Below are positions 31,965-42,615 of a stretch of DNA of 64,000 nucleotides, piece by piece (position 1 is the first letter of the stretch; each line of letters opens with the position of its first letter). The DNA lies in the NCBI RefSeq assembly GCF_000350225.1, contig NW_005179131.1, forward strand, positions 257,283-321,282, written 5' to 3'. This stretch comes from Chondrus crispus. Lineage: Eukaryota > Rhodophyta > Florideophyceae > Gigartinales > Gigartinaceae. The notes under the pieces are model-generated. The model saw nothing but the letters and a program-made list of their open reading frames with translations. It was not told the DNA's origin and did no database searches. The translations under genes and the position numbers were made by a program.

Positions 31965-32702
31965 TCAAATACGACGCTTCTTTGACTTCGAGGCATTCCG
32001 AGAGCCATTATGGGGCCTCTTGATATTATGGCAGACGAAGACAACGTCTTTCGTTATTTGTTGCATGCGTACAGTACTCAATTTTTTGCTGTGAATTGTT
32101 TGACGGCACGCTGGACAAGGAGCCGTAACATAGACGCTCTCGTCAACTAACATTGCACTGTTTGTGAGCTCAAAGAGTAGTGTTAGACATTTTGAGTGAA
32201 ACATGTGCTCACATGTCAATGGCTTTTTCACTTCATATCCAGCGCGATCTTTCTACGCATCTTCTTTTTCCTTTCTGGTTTCATGCATCCACACAAAGAG
32301 TGGCACAAGGCAAACAAGGCAAACTTCATCAGGAAAATTCCTGGCCTTTGGTAGCAGCGCTCTCATGTGAAGTATGCCCTCGAGATGACAATTAATTCCC
32401 GAAACAAGGCGTCCTGATCTTTTACGTTTTATAAAGGCAGTAAAAATCTCATTATTGCAGTCACGTTCTCCACAAGACACCATAAAGTCATTTGTGCGCA
32501 CCGCGCTTGTGTCAGACACATCTTCAAGCGTGTCCTTGAAATAAAGTGATAAAGAGCATGAAAGCTTTACTGACATTGAGCTGCATCTTCTCCACCCCGT
32601 GGGGCACCCATTCGCGACCTCCTGTACATCTGGGAGCTCATCGCAGCCCGGAATTTCCGCTTTCTTAGCCATCTGTTGAGCCATTAAATGGGAATCTCGC
32701 AC
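31965..32702 (-). pseudogene. RING-H2 finger protein, interrupted by a stop
   Basis: A 5' frame (32702-32253) ends with CLVC near its end and a TAG at 32253-32255. The same frame continues as CEHMFHSKC and, after a spacer, CPAC, giving the order C-x2-C, C-x-H-x2-H-x2-C, C-x2-C of a RING-H2 zinc site. Such domains bind E2 enzymes in ubiquitin ligases. A lysine-rich tail (ASKSKKRR) ends the protein. The nonsense codon lies between zinc ligands, so the copy is probably dead unless spliced. Confidence 0.55.
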
Positions 32703-33548
32703 GCACTCGCTTTGTTGCTGATCGCCGCTACGCTCATGGGATGATTACCAAACTAGTGGACGTTGTTGCAAAGAGTATCTAGACAGATATTCTTGATGCC
32801 CAGATTTGAGTGTCCGCGATCCGGTGCCCCAGATTTTGCGAATAGCTGGACACGATAGAATCATATAGCCATCCGATTTGTGGTACGCCAGATTTTGCGA
32901 ATAGCTGGACACGATAGAATCGTATAGCAATCCGATAGAGGTTTTGAAAATGTTCGGTAGTTTTTAAAGCCTCGTGTTAGTGGCCAGCAGGAAGACCTCT
33001 TTTTAATCCAAATCAGCCTTTACAGCTGCTGGACGCCAATCAGGTGCCCTAGAATCGGGTCACGGATCATCACGCCTCCGTGACCAGACCCCTTCCTTCG
33101 CCTCCCTAGGGAGGGCTTTCTGAGTGGCCTTTTTCACAAAACCTGGAGGCCTCCATAGTATTCAAACCAATGAGCCATTCACGGATTCGACGAATAAGTG
33201 CGATTTCAGTTTGGTTGGTGTAAATACATATCATGGAGGACTCACGGCGCTTTCTTCGAGTCCTCCACGGTGCGAACGTGCCCTAGCCCCCCTCCGCTGT
33301 ACCCCATTTTGCCCCCCATCGGGGGCGAATACGAGCTGTATTGTGGGATCACAGTGTAATTTTAATCTCGCTTTATTGACTACCAGCAGCCGTCGCGTGT
33401 GACAGTTACACTGGTCACGTCACGAGCGACGGCGTCCGGTGCACTACAAAGGCGCAGTGCTGGTTGTTCTCTACGCGCCGACCCACCTCTCGGTAGTCAA
33501 TCGCTTCTCTGTAGATAAGCGATCTTTCCCCGTGAACCAACGGAGGTC
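32703..33548. other. No gene; tandem repeat and 5' flank of the DIRS-like element
   Basis: Contains the tandem repeat at 32830-32941, a short hairpin (33058-33066 pairs with 33077-33085), and GCCGTCGC...GCGACGGC arms at about 33389-33432 that may belong to the terminal region of the DIRS-like element. Its exact border was not found. Confidence 0.4.
32830..32941. repeat. Two-copy tandem repeat, period 59
   Basis: CAGATTTTGCGAATAGCTGG starts at 32830 and again at 32889. Similarity extends about 50 bp through CACGATAGAATC and ATAGC(C/A)ATCCGAT. Confidence 0.85.
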
Positions 33549-34479
33549 TTGACACACTCTCCTGTTTGGGTGACTCCCACAGGAATGTCTGGAACACCAC
33601 GACCGGATGAAGTGGAACCAGAACAACCTTTTAGTGACGCCCAAACCGCGGCGTTGCAAGTGATTGTCCAAGCAGCTCTTGCAAATTTAAATGCTCCCCC
33701 GGCTCCGGCCCCTGCGGCATCGGTTGGAGTTGCCGGCAGAAGAGTCGGAGGAGCCGCTGCGCAGCGCCCTGATCGACCGCTACCCAACCGCGAATCAGAC
33801 GCCGAGCGGATCCCTTCCGCAGAACAAGGTGAGGGCGAAGCAGAGGACGGCGACATCCCCGGGGGGAGGAAGAAGAATATCAACTCTCCTTCTCTGAAGA
33901 AGATACCGACGACGACGACGGCACGGAGCCTCAGGCGGAAGCATGCACCCGTATATGGTACGCTCGAAAAAGGAACCGACTCATCTCCCGGCGGTTTCTG
34001 GTCCCCGCTCGCCTCGACCCCCGGTTCTGGTCGGGTTTCAACGCGAGACGGTCGAACACTTCCGCATCTTTGGTAACGGGCTCGCAAGTGCCGGACGTGA
34101 GGCCGAGGCGTCAGTACTGTACTGCAACGCCGCGTACGCGACAGATATCAACAACGCCGTACGAGACGGACTCAAGCAGCTTCCGGGCATTCGGCTACTG
34201 GAAAACCTACCAGACAACCTTGCAGGACCGGTCGCAGAAGCCCCTGATCACATCTCCGACGCCCAGGTCGCGATTTTCGGAGTCTACGAGCTCGTTGCCT
34301 CGAGATACAAGGTCCTCTGCGGGCGACAAGGTGCAGCTAGAGTCGCCGATTTGGACCTTCTGGAAGCCTACATTGACCCACCAGCTGCTTACAGCTCCGC
34401 AGGGCGCCAAAGCGTTCAGACAGCAACAAAGGCAAGCTGTCAAATCCGCATCCCAGCGCGCTGGGGGCAGAGCACTTAG
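33549..34479 (+). pseudogene. Gag-like region of the DIRS-like element
   Basis: Two overlapping frames (33549-34076 and 33943-34479). The first is Pro/Ala-rich then acidic and basic; the second has a helical domain (FQRETVEHFRIFGNGLASAG; RLLENLPDNLAGPVAEA; VYELVASRYKVLCG). The assignment rests on position upstream of the RT and on general composition. A frameshift in the overlap is likely. Confidence 0.5.
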
Positions 34480-34630
34480 CTGCAGTGGTGGTTCGGCGAA
34501 GCTTAAGCCCGGAGTTGCGGCTGGCAGCCGAACAGCCAAGCCAGGAGGAGGAGGTAGCACGTGCTCGGAGGGGCGACGGAAGGGGATCCGCCAAGAAGTC
34601 CGACCACGTCACCAAGGGCAGTAGGCACTA

Positions 34631-35515
34631 ATGCTTCCCCATGTTCCTCAGCCCCCATTTGCCCTCGTCGAAGCCGTGCACCAGGTTTGGGAGCGAATAG
34701 GGGCGACTCCCTGGCTCTTGCGGCAGCTCAGATACGGACTTCAGTTGCTATGGTTAGCCTCTCCCATGTACCAGACCAAGTCACGATACGACCTGGAATC
34801 GGCCCAGGCGCGATTTGCGGAGAAGGAAGTCCGCCGCTGGGTGCGTTTAGAATACACCCTGCAGGCAACGCCCGGCCAGTCCGCGCAATTGCTTCGAAGA
34901 GGTCTTGTATCCCCTGGGTTCGTGACAGACACAGCCATGAAACTTCGATTGGTGATAGACTATTCAAAAGTCAACCAATGTGTAGAGGAGCGGACGTTTC
35001 GAATGGATCAGCTCGGGGACTTGGCAGCTGCGCTGCGCCCGAGGGATGCCCTCTTCAAAGCAGACATAAGCGACGCATACTATCATCTACGGCTCCGGAT
35101 ATCCGATCAGGAGCGGCTCTCCTTCCGGGTCGGCTATTTCGTCTATATCCCTTTGTGCCTCAATTGCGGCTTGGCAGTGGCCCCTTGGTTTTTCACAAAG
35201 GCAATGCGTCCGGTCGTGACATATCTCCGAGGGAGAGGTCATCGTGTTTTCAGTTACCTGGTCGACTTCTTTGGAGCAGCCCGAAGCGCTACGCTTGGGA
35301 CTTCTGGTGTAGCAGACACCACGACGCTGGGAGACGAAATGAAGTCTCTGTTTTTCGCTCTCGGGCTCTCACTGCACCCGGGAAAATGCGACTTTAGTAG
35401 GACCCGCCGCCTCGAGATTTTAGGAATCGTCGTAGACACAGAGCAACAGCGCTTCCTACTCAGCCCCACAACATTGCGCAAAATAGAGGTGAGCGCGCGC
35501 CGCCTCCTGCACTAG
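34631..35515 (+). pseudogene. DIRS-type reverse transcriptase, active site altered
   Basis: RT domain with LVSPGFVTDTAMKLRLVIDYSKVN, DALFKADISDAYYHLRL, LSFRVGYFVYIPLCLNCGL and a thumb region (LGLSLHPGKCDF; LEILGIVVDT). The YxDD box reads YLVDF, so the first catalytic Asp is Val (codon GTC for GAC). A TAG at 35513-35515 is followed in the same frame by the conserved connection VRARDIRQFARLGNSVSPALVDARLRLRELF. Confidence 0.85.
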
Positions 35516-35640
35516 GCATCGCGTCATCGCCGCGTGGTTCGGGCCAGGGACATCAGGCAGTTCGCACGACTTGGCAACTCCGTAAGCCCGGCCCTTGTGG
35601 ACGCGCGATTGCGCCTCAGAGAATTGTTCAACGCATTCAA

Positions 35641-36313
35641 GTGCGGGAACCCCGATTCAAACTCCCGAAAAAGCAATGGCGATTAAGGACTGTCATGCGT
35701 GACATCACGTTGTCACCACGTGACAGGCCAATCAGAGGGCGCCATGTCCCTGCTGTCACGCCCGGGGCTGCCAGACATCACAGGACATTTTGCCGCTGCA
35801 GCTTGCGCCATATGACCGGCACCGCCCGCCTGTCGCATGCAGCAATGCGAGATTTGCAGTGTTGGGCCCGCATAAGCTCCAATCCGCACGTCGGTCGCGC
35901 CGTATGGAACATCCCCGAGGTGGTTGTGCACACAGACGCCAGCATGGGGAGTTGGGGAGCCGCTTGGGAGGGCATGGTGCCGGCAGCGGGGTTCTTTACC
36001 GAGGCACAGGAGGGCGCCTACATCAACGAATTAGAACTTTTGGCCGCCCTCTTCGCACTGCGGCATTTTGTTCGACATGCCCGCCGCCGGTCTGTCCTCA
36101 TCGTCACAGACTCCAAGGTGACCGAGCACGTCATTCGCAACATGACGTCTCCGTCACCCCGCCTGCTCGCGCGTTTGCGCGAGCTGCGTCGACTGTGCGA
36201 AACGGAAGGAGTCACGTTGTCAACAAGACACATCCCCTCCGTTCTCAACACCTGGGTCGACCGCCTCTCTCGGCGTCGCAAGTCTCACGAGTGGCACCTA
36301 CCACCGACCGCCG
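35641..36313 (+). pseudogene. RNase H domain of the DIRS-like element (cut by a solo LTR)
   Basis: RNase H motifs VVVHTDASMGSWGAAW, INELELLAALFAL, LIVTDSKVTEHVI and LNTWVDRLSRR give the Asp-Glu-Asp-Asp set. The frame runs into the LTR at 36314. Beyond the LTR the same frame resumes at 36986 (RLLEKRFARRL...), so the break is due only to the insertion. It is in a different frame from the RT. Confidence 0.85.
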
Positions 36314-36319
36314 TGTCGC

Positions 36320-36351
36320 ATAAACACCCCACACATGTGTGGGGTGTTTAT
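36320..36351. repeat. 32-nt perfect palindrome at the LTR edge
   Basis: ATAAACACCCCACACA followed directly by its reverse complement. The other LTR-A copies have shorter hairpins at the same place (ACACCCC/GGGGTGT at 44 kb; TCACCC/GGGTGA at 53.8 kb). Confidence 0.85.
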
Positions 36352-36524
36352 TTGCTGTGCACAGCAGAGGAGTTTTCGCGATGTTCGGCGGAAGACCCCG
36401 GATCGGCGTACCGAGGGTCTTGAACCAACCAACGCCACCGGAAGCGGGCCGGTAGCGGGTGGTAGAGCGTGGTCGGTGAGGACGCGCGCGTAGGCGAGTG
36501 GATCCACGCCTCGACGCCCCGGAG

Positions 36525-36550
36525 CAGTACCGGTTGACGATCCGGTACTG
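36525..36550. ncRNA. Conserved LTR-A hairpin, copy 1
   Basis: CAGTACCGG / CCGGTACTG arms with an 8-nt loop, set inside an outer helix (GCCTCGACGCCC with GGGCGGAGGC). Stem positions 2 and 7 differ from the other copies on both strands, so pairing is kept. Offered as a candidate structured RNA element of the LTR, not an independent gene. Confidence 0.55.
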
Positions 36551-36985
36551 ACGGGCGGAGGCGGATCGCAGCTCGCCGATGTGTCGCGCGCGTCCACTAC
36601 CCGCTTGGTGGTAACTACTCGCGGAACGGCGGTGTGAGTAGAGTAAGCTGGGTGGTCGACCGTCGGTGGAGGAGGTTGCCTGTCCTCCTTCCCCCCGCCG
36701 GCGGTCGCTCCCTATATTTATTGTACAAGTTAATCAACCGTCTACAGTATAGTACGGACTGTACTGTAGTCGGCTTACTGTATACAGTGCGGGCCGGCCC
36801 GCACTGTAACGCTGTCAGCCGTCAGAACTGACAGCACACGTGTGCTACACGTGGGGTACACGTGTTGGTGCGCGCGCGCTGTAAGGTATGCGCGCGCGCA
36901 CGCTGTAAGGTCCGTACCTTACAGCGTTAGATCTAACTCTAAATCTAATGTATAGTACAGTAGCCGGCGGTTATGCTGCACGCCG

Positions 36986-37634
36986 TACGCTTGCTCGAAA
37001 AACGATTTGCCCGCCGGCTGTACGTAACCGACGGCCACGAACTCCCTAGCTACACTCCTTCCTACTGCACCCCCGTAGTGCTACCTCGGCCCGCTTTGCT
37101 CCCAGTTTGGGCCCGTTATCTAGAAGGGCTCGGAAGAGGGGTCGTGGTCACGCCGCGCTGGAAGCATCAAACGTGGTACCACGCGGCCGTCCGCGCAGGC
37201 GTCGAGGAGGTTCCCATTGCCGAGCCCCTCACGTCCCGATGGGCAACGGTCGCGCTGGCTTTCGGCGCGTGGCGGCACGACGCTGGACAAGAGAGGGCGA
37301 AGCTGCAGTTAGACGACGTCTCCCAGACGCCCCTGGTTCGGGCGTTGCAGCAATGCTGGCCAGCTCTGCGTATGCCTCGTCAACAAGGGGAGGCTATCAA
37401 TCCCATTGGGAGCGCTTCCTTACCTATTGTAATTCAGGCTCCCTTTCTGCACTCCCCGCTACAGCAACTACCGTATGCAGCTATCTGGGATACACTTTCC
37501 GCCGCAACACTGTGCGGGGCGGATCTATACGTCCCTACTTAGCTGCGATAGCCGCAAAACATGCACAACACGGGTTCGTCTCCCCGATAGATCACAAACT
37601 TGTGCAGGTTACTCGGCAAGGTTACCGTGCATAA
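36986..37634 (+). pseudogene. RNase H tail and N-terminal half of the tyrosine recombinase (DIRS-like)
   Basis: After the solo LTR the polyprotein continues (PRWKHQTWYHAAVRAG), then in a shifted frame comes the SAM-like DNA-binding domain of a tyrosine recombinase: YASSTRGGYQSHWERFLTYC, LPATATTVCSYLGYTF and SIRPYLAAIAAKHAQHGF. The recombinase resolves circular cDNA into the genome in this class. The frame ends at 37632-37634 where a palindromic insertion begins. Confidence 0.65.
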
Positions 37635-37713
37635 GATGCAAGGCGTATGACTCGGGTTCCTGAACGCTCCGCCCCGATGCCGGCCTCAATTCCGGGGTTG
37701 GCGCTGCGAAAGG

Positions 37714-37733
37714 CACTCGCCGCTAGCGGCGAG
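37714..37733. repeat. 20-nt perfect palindrome
   Basis: ACTCGCCGCT followed by AGCGGCGAGT; one base before the 60-nt palindrome. Confidence 0.9.
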
Positions 37734-37734
37734 T

Positions 37735-37794
37735 AATCCGGTGATGTATTTAATGCGTCACCAGCTGGTGACGCATTAAATACATCACCGGATT
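37735..37794. repeat. 60-nt perfect palindrome
   Basis: Thirty bases (beginning AATCCGGTGATGTATTTAAT, ending CACCAG) are followed with no spacer by their exact reverse complement. It sits between the two halves of the DIRS recombinase gene. Confidence 0.95.
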
Positions 37795-37805
37795 CTACGC
37801 ATACG

Positions 37806-38282
37806 TTGCGCCGCTTTGGCCTCCTGGTCCTCACTTTTATGCTTTGTGCACGGCCCGGCATTATGCGAAAACTACAAGCCGCTGACGTCCGTCTAGAGGC
37901 CGACGAGATTGGCGTCCAACTGCTTCAGTTCAAGTACGCAGAGTCGGGAGTCGTCCCCCGCATTGCGCTCCGCATCCCCATCGCGGGACTCAGCGACCCG
38001 GTGGGTACTCTACTGCACCGCCTCGTCGCCGCTGCGCCGCCTTCGGGCTATATTTTCCCACCCCGCGGTGACAAGAAACCCGTCGGCGCTTCTCTGCTTA
38101 GCGCCAAGGTCTCAGAGTTACTGGCGGAGAACGGAACGCTGGCGCCGCTTGGTCTCGAGTTTTCGCCACGGTCGCTTCGGAGCGGAGGAATTTCCGCTGC
38201 GTACGCGGCCGGCGTCCCTCTGCCTCTCATCTGCGGATCTCTAACCACATGGACGTGCGTGTGGTTCACAAGCATTACTTAG
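37806..38282 (+). pseudogene. Catalytic half of the tyrosine recombinase (DIRS-like)
   Basis: RPGIMRKLQAADV carries the first catalytic Arg region. FSPRSLRSGGISAAYAAGVPL corresponds to the HxxR box, with Arg at the usual His position. The last part has slipped frame: in the other frame SNHMDVRVVHKHYLDP supplies the second His and the Tyr nucleophile (about 38245-38285). A frameshift near 38240 therefore separates the nucleophile from the domain. Confidence 0.75.
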
Positions 38283-38399
38283 ACCCGCAGACACCGGTAA
38301 CTGCCGAGGGACGTCTGTTCTTTGGCCGTTTTCCGGAGGTGGACGGGGTTCAAGGGACTGGTGGCTGACCTTGCCGGCGTGCGCCCGCGCGGCAGTCGC

Positions 38400-39798
38400 G
38401 CCTCATATATCACTTCTCGTCTCCGCTGTCGCTCGTTTTCACGCCCATGTAATTCATCATTCCATTGTAAAGCAAGGATTTTGCGAGTACGGGGAATTCG
38501 AGACCATCAATTGTTGGGCTCTCCTCCTTGTTATCATACCCCAATTGATGGACTCCAAAGGGTCAAAATCGCAGATTTTTGTGGAAATTGATGGCCATTT
38601 TTGAGCTACTCGCAGCACTCTGCCCTTTTGTATCGCTGCAGGGGGTACTATGGGCGCCTGTACAGAAACACCAATACGCAGCGACAAGCTTCCACAATCC
38701 AAACCAACACAGCCTGTCCAGCTCACTGTAATTCCTGGGCGTAACGCTGTGTGACGTGATCATAACAAGAACTGGGAGTGCAGGGCTCAAAGCACGTCAA
38801 TCATATGCTACAGAGCACATTGCACAAGCAGCAACTGTGCACTGGTGCCTTCTTCGGCTTGCATGTTCCAACACTCCAGACGTTGGAACAGATACAAAAA
38901 ACAGATCAGCTCTCGCGCCTGCATTAGATCTCCGCTTCGGATCCCCGCATACCACTACTTTCTTCCACCTTGTACAGGATTCTCATTGTATCAAAGGTAA
39001 AAACATAGCTACGTCTCAGGCCATTATTGAGCCATGCCAGGGCCCTGATGAGGCGATTGTTGCTGATCGAGACTGATCAACTCTATGGCAAGAATTTCGC
39101 AAACATTAAAATGGACTCGTACATTTGCACATGAACCCAGACACAAGGTGCAACAGGCACTGGTCATCTCAATTTGAGTTTAGTTGTGCGCAGGCCATCT
39201 CAATTCGAGCTACTGATTCCTTGTCGTATGCTTATTTTAGCAGTGGATCGTGAGGCCAGCTGATGCGCCCGCATACAGGGCATACATAGGAATGCCTCAT
39301 GCGGGATATTTGGCCACGTATGAGCGTTGACAGAGCAGTTGCTGCTCACTGGGCCAGATGAGATCAATATCAAAATATTTGCGCAAAAAATAAAATGAAC
39401 TCGTAAATGTGCCCATGAGCCCAAAGCAAAGTGCGATACCCGCAGCGAATCCCAAGTTGAGATTTGATGAGTGCTGATCAATCGCAATTTTATATTGGAT
39501 GAGCGTTGGTCATCAAAATTTCAGCTTCCAGTTTCGTAGCTCAGACTGACTTTAGAAATTGATAGTTTGGTCTGTGGGGAGAGGCCCGCTCGTACAGTCA
39601 GTGCTATCTATTTCGCCTCCAAGTGACCGGCATTCCCAATTGCACATGTTCGGTGCAAACGCATTTAATGTGATAGTGAACAATAGTCTATTCAATATGT
39701 GGCGATGGAGATCGCTTAGGAACTAAAGAGAGTCGACGACGGCTCGTTGAGTGTAGAGGCCTTGAATACAGCGGTTGCAAATATGTATAAGCTTGTTC
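38400..39798. other. No gene; diverged direct repeat
   Basis: AT-rich noncoding DNA. A diverged repeat of about 110 bp occurs at about 39060-39180 and 39350-39480 (shared words ATTTGCGCA-like, AAAATGGACTCGTA/AAAATGAACTCGTA, GTGCTG/GGCACTGG). No domain was found in the short frames. Confidence 0.45.
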
Positions 39799-40503
39799 TT
39801 ATTTCTTTGATCTTTTCCGTAGGGCGAACAAGTACTTTTTCCAAGAAGGGCTCGCCTGTGCAATTGTCCCACACTTTCCGATAACTACAAGAGCATCTCG
39901 GGCTCTTGAAAAGGCTACACAAGCTGCGTTCTTGTTCTCGTAGAACTGTAACAGATTAGGCCTTACCGACCCTTCTTTGTGCGCTAGCACTGTTCTAACC
40001 ACATAAATGACTACGACATCGTGTTCTTTGCCCTGTGATGAGTCGGATGTAAGCACTTCAACCTTACTCTTCTCTAAGCCTCTCCTCTGCAAGAGACTGA
40101 TTATATTGTTCTTCTGAGCATTGCATGGCGTCAAGATTCCAGTTCCACTGCGCCTTCCTTGCGCACGTGTCCAGCCACTTACCATGTCCACAATAACCTC
40201 CGCTTCAAATTCATTTCGATATCCTGCTCCCTCTGTGTTTTGCTCCTCGGCGTTCGGAAATTCGTTCCCAGATACGTGTTGAGTGTCCACAAGATTGACA
40301 ATACTGAGAGGGATGTCTATTGTTTCAAGTTCTATCATTGTACTCGATGTACGTTTTCCCGTTCTCCTTTCACCGTTCTTGACGGTGTGATTGTAGAACA
40401 ATGAGCTCACAAGGGTGCCGATGAGCTCACAAGGGTGCCGATGGGCTGGGCACTTCGCATTTGAGTGTCGAGAAGAAAAACAAACGGAGGCGAAGCGTTC
40501 CAA
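39799..40503 (-). pseudogene. SF1 helicase C-terminal part (second helicase gene)
   Basis: RecA2 domain of a UPF1-like helicase: HPCELIGTLVSSLFYN, EAEVIVDMVSGW, GILTPCNAQKNNIISLLQRRG, EVLTSDSSQGKEHDVVVIYVVRT (motif V) and ACVAFSRARDALVVIGK (motif VI). It continues the helicase from 44283-42663 after a pogo-type insertion. A 20-bp tandem duplication (40401-40440) within it adds codons and shifts the frame. Confidence 0.8.
40401..40440. repeat. 20-bp tandem duplication
   Basis: ATGAGCTCACAAGGGTGCCG occurs twice head to tail, a simple duplication in the helicase pseudogene. Confidence 0.95.
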
Positions 40504-40542
40504 ATGTCTTTGTGCTGCCTCTCCTTCTCAGTCGGGAACGTA

Positions 40543-42527
40543 CACTGGTTAATGTTATTAATATGGACCCCATTATTTTTGAAGTCCTAATTTTGGAGGG
40601 CAGTTGGAATTCCAAATGTTATATTTTAACATGGGCCATATTAAATATGAATCCACATTACCTACATTGCGATTCAAGAATAATGTGGTCCACTTTATTG
40701 TTATGCCCAAAATTATTGTGTAGTCAATCATTATCAATTATGCCATGATCTTTCAATTTACTGGCTCTCCGTCGAAATGGTTGCGGTGCTGCGCAATGAT
40801 GCCTTGAAGCTCTTGCGAAAGCTGTTTTTCTTCCCACAATCCGTTCCAGTTTCTTGCCATCCCAGTCCGAATCATGTTCTTCGGAGCATAGGTCAGTCCA
40901 TTTTTATCGCGTTGCTCGTTTACTTTCCGAACAGCTGCAGCGGCAAGTTTCAGAAAGAAGTGCTTGCCAGGGTTTTTGAGCTTCCTACTCTATCCCTCCC
41001 CACAACCCGTCCACTCACCTTGTGCAATTTGCGCCGCCTTAAACTCCTCCCACATGCGCTTGTAGGCGTCCTTGATCTTTGATATAACGAAAGAATCAGC
41101 AGGTTGAACTAGGTCAGTCGCGTTTGCCGGAAACTTTCTAAGCTCTGTATTAATTGGTTCTAGTACCCCTCCTACATTCGCGGTCAAATTATGACCTGAG
41201 CAATTATCCACGAACAGAATCTTCTTTTTCTCACTTGGGTGCTTCTTGATTACGAGAGGTTCAGATAACCACTACACAAATAACCTCCCATCCATCCATC
41301 CCTTTTTACCAGACCGATAACGAACCCCTGGAACATCGTCTGGTATGCCCCTTATAGGATAAGAGCAGTTCTGGTTCTTAAATACAATCAGTGGAGTCTC
41401 AATAATCGATTCCCTTCCACCTGTAATTCCAACCATCATCGTCATTCCTTCGTCCCCTGAGACGACGTCCGCATACTTCACACATTCGTTTCCTCGGAAT
41501 CAATCGTGCGACCATTGTCCAGGTTAAAAATGAAATGGGTCTCATCAGCATTTTCGACGACATCCTCATCTAACTCCCCGGAATCAAACCCACGCTTGAG
41601 CTGACCCAGATGGAAAGCAACAGCCTTATTTATATAACGTTGCTTGCCAGGACTGACCTCAAGTTTTCCGGCTTGGCGTCGAGTCACCAAATCATGTTTA
41701 AGCATGAAATATTGAACCCACCTGATAGTGATCTTGGTAGCAATCGGAATACCTTTTTCTTCCACAGTGTGGTGATACGCTTGTTCGGGACTGGCATTCT
41801 TCGTAAGGGATACTGCAATGTTTGCAAGAAGCGACGGGGATAGTTTGACACTAGCGGCACTCAGTCTTTCGAACTCAGAAAGAAGATCTGAATACAGTTC
41901 TATTACCCAATGTTTTGTGCGACGTCCTCGACGCAGTATAGCCTTGTAGTTGGCACGGTTTTCCCCCTTTTTGCGATGCCGCATATGTCACCCAGACGTT
42001 TGTTGCCAGGACGCAGTGCTAGATACTTGTCTTTGTTTTGCCACCAGTTCGATAATTTTGCGTGACGAGCTTTATAGTTCCGAGTGAGATCTGTATCAAA
42101 CTGCATTAATGCCCTTGCATTTAATTTCTTAATGCCATTAGTTGCGGCATCTGCAACCATCCAGGTGAGCACGGTTCTTCTCTGAGTCAGTGTGGTGACA
42201 GTACGGGGATTGCGCTGACCAGAGGTGATGGGAGTCGCCTGGATGTTTTGGCGATGGTCTGATTGGTTTGTAGGGGCATCATTGTGGGATTGGGCTTGTC
42301 GATGGGCGCTGGAGGCCATAGCGGAAGCCAACGCTCTCTCGATGGGGCCATTTTCGTTCATTGCGACTATGGTGCCGGGATGGGACGCCGGCGAGTGTCT
42401 GGGAATGAGCTTTACGTGTACTGTCAATTGTAAGAGGTCGAAAAGTCTGTGCAACAAATAATCTGGTCCAGGCTATTTGCAAAGCCAGACTATTTTGCAC
42501 ATCTGCATTAATTACATTGATCAAGTG
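40543..42527 (-). mobile_element. Pogo-type DNA transposon, 1,985 bp
   Basis: Imperfect terminal inverted repeats (CACTGGTTAATGTTATTAAT at the left; CACTTGATCAATGTAATTAA as reverse complement of the right) are flanked by TA (40541-40542 and 42528-42529). The interior encodes a transposase on the minus strand in several broken frames. It lies between the two parts of the second helicase pseudogene. Confidence 0.75.
40990..42457 (-). pseudogene. Pogo/DDE1-type transposase, broken
   Basis: Pieces in order: an N-terminal part (42457-41903), a helix-turn-helix and core part (41984-41478) with HWVIELYSDLLSEFERLSAA and NADETHFIFNLDNGRTID (first Asp region), 41481-41272 with SGDEGMTMMVGITG, and 41211-40990 with VDNCSGHNL (second Asp) and ADSFVISKIKDAYKRMWEEF (third Asp region). 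Lesions: frameshifts near 41960 and 41480 and an in-frame TAG at 41272-41274. It would have mediated cut-and-paste movement of this element. Confidence 0.75.
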
Positions 42528-42563
42528 TAGGGTTTTTGGAGCGGAATGTTAGTACTAACGAGT

Positions 42564-42615
42564 GGAATCGCATTTCTTCAACAAGGCACGTGCCTTGTTG
42601 AAGAAATGCGATTCC
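42564..42615. repeat. 52-nt perfect palindrome
   Basis: GGAATCGCATTTCTTCAACA...CAC followed at once by its reverse complement, centred on CACGTG. Imperfect symmetry goes on about 6 bp further each side. It lies between the pogo element's right end and the helicase motif III region. Confidence 0.95.

Larger units (their letters stand above)
36314..36980 (-). mobile_element. Solo LTR of the gypsy A family, 667 bp
   Basis: TG...CA ends flanked by a perfect 5-bp duplication CGCCG (36309-36313 and 36981-36985). It shares with the other two copies (44439-45117 and 53810-54403) the block around CGCCTCGACGCCCCGGAG, the conserved hairpin (36525-36550), a CACGTG cluster (36837-36864) and TACTGTA words. 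It lies in the RNase H/recombinase reading frame of the DIRS-like element. Confidence 0.92.
33300..38400 (+). mobile_element. DIRS-like tyrosine-recombinase retrotransposon (borders approximate)
   Basis: Order gag-like ORFs, reverse transcriptase, RNase H and tyrosine recombinase, with no integrase, as in DIRS/PAT-type elements. It contains a solo LTR (36314-36980) and a palindromic insertion within the recombinase (about 37640-37800). Several frameshifts and stops show it is inactive. Terminal or split repeats could not be resolved, so the ends are estimates. Confidence 0.8.
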
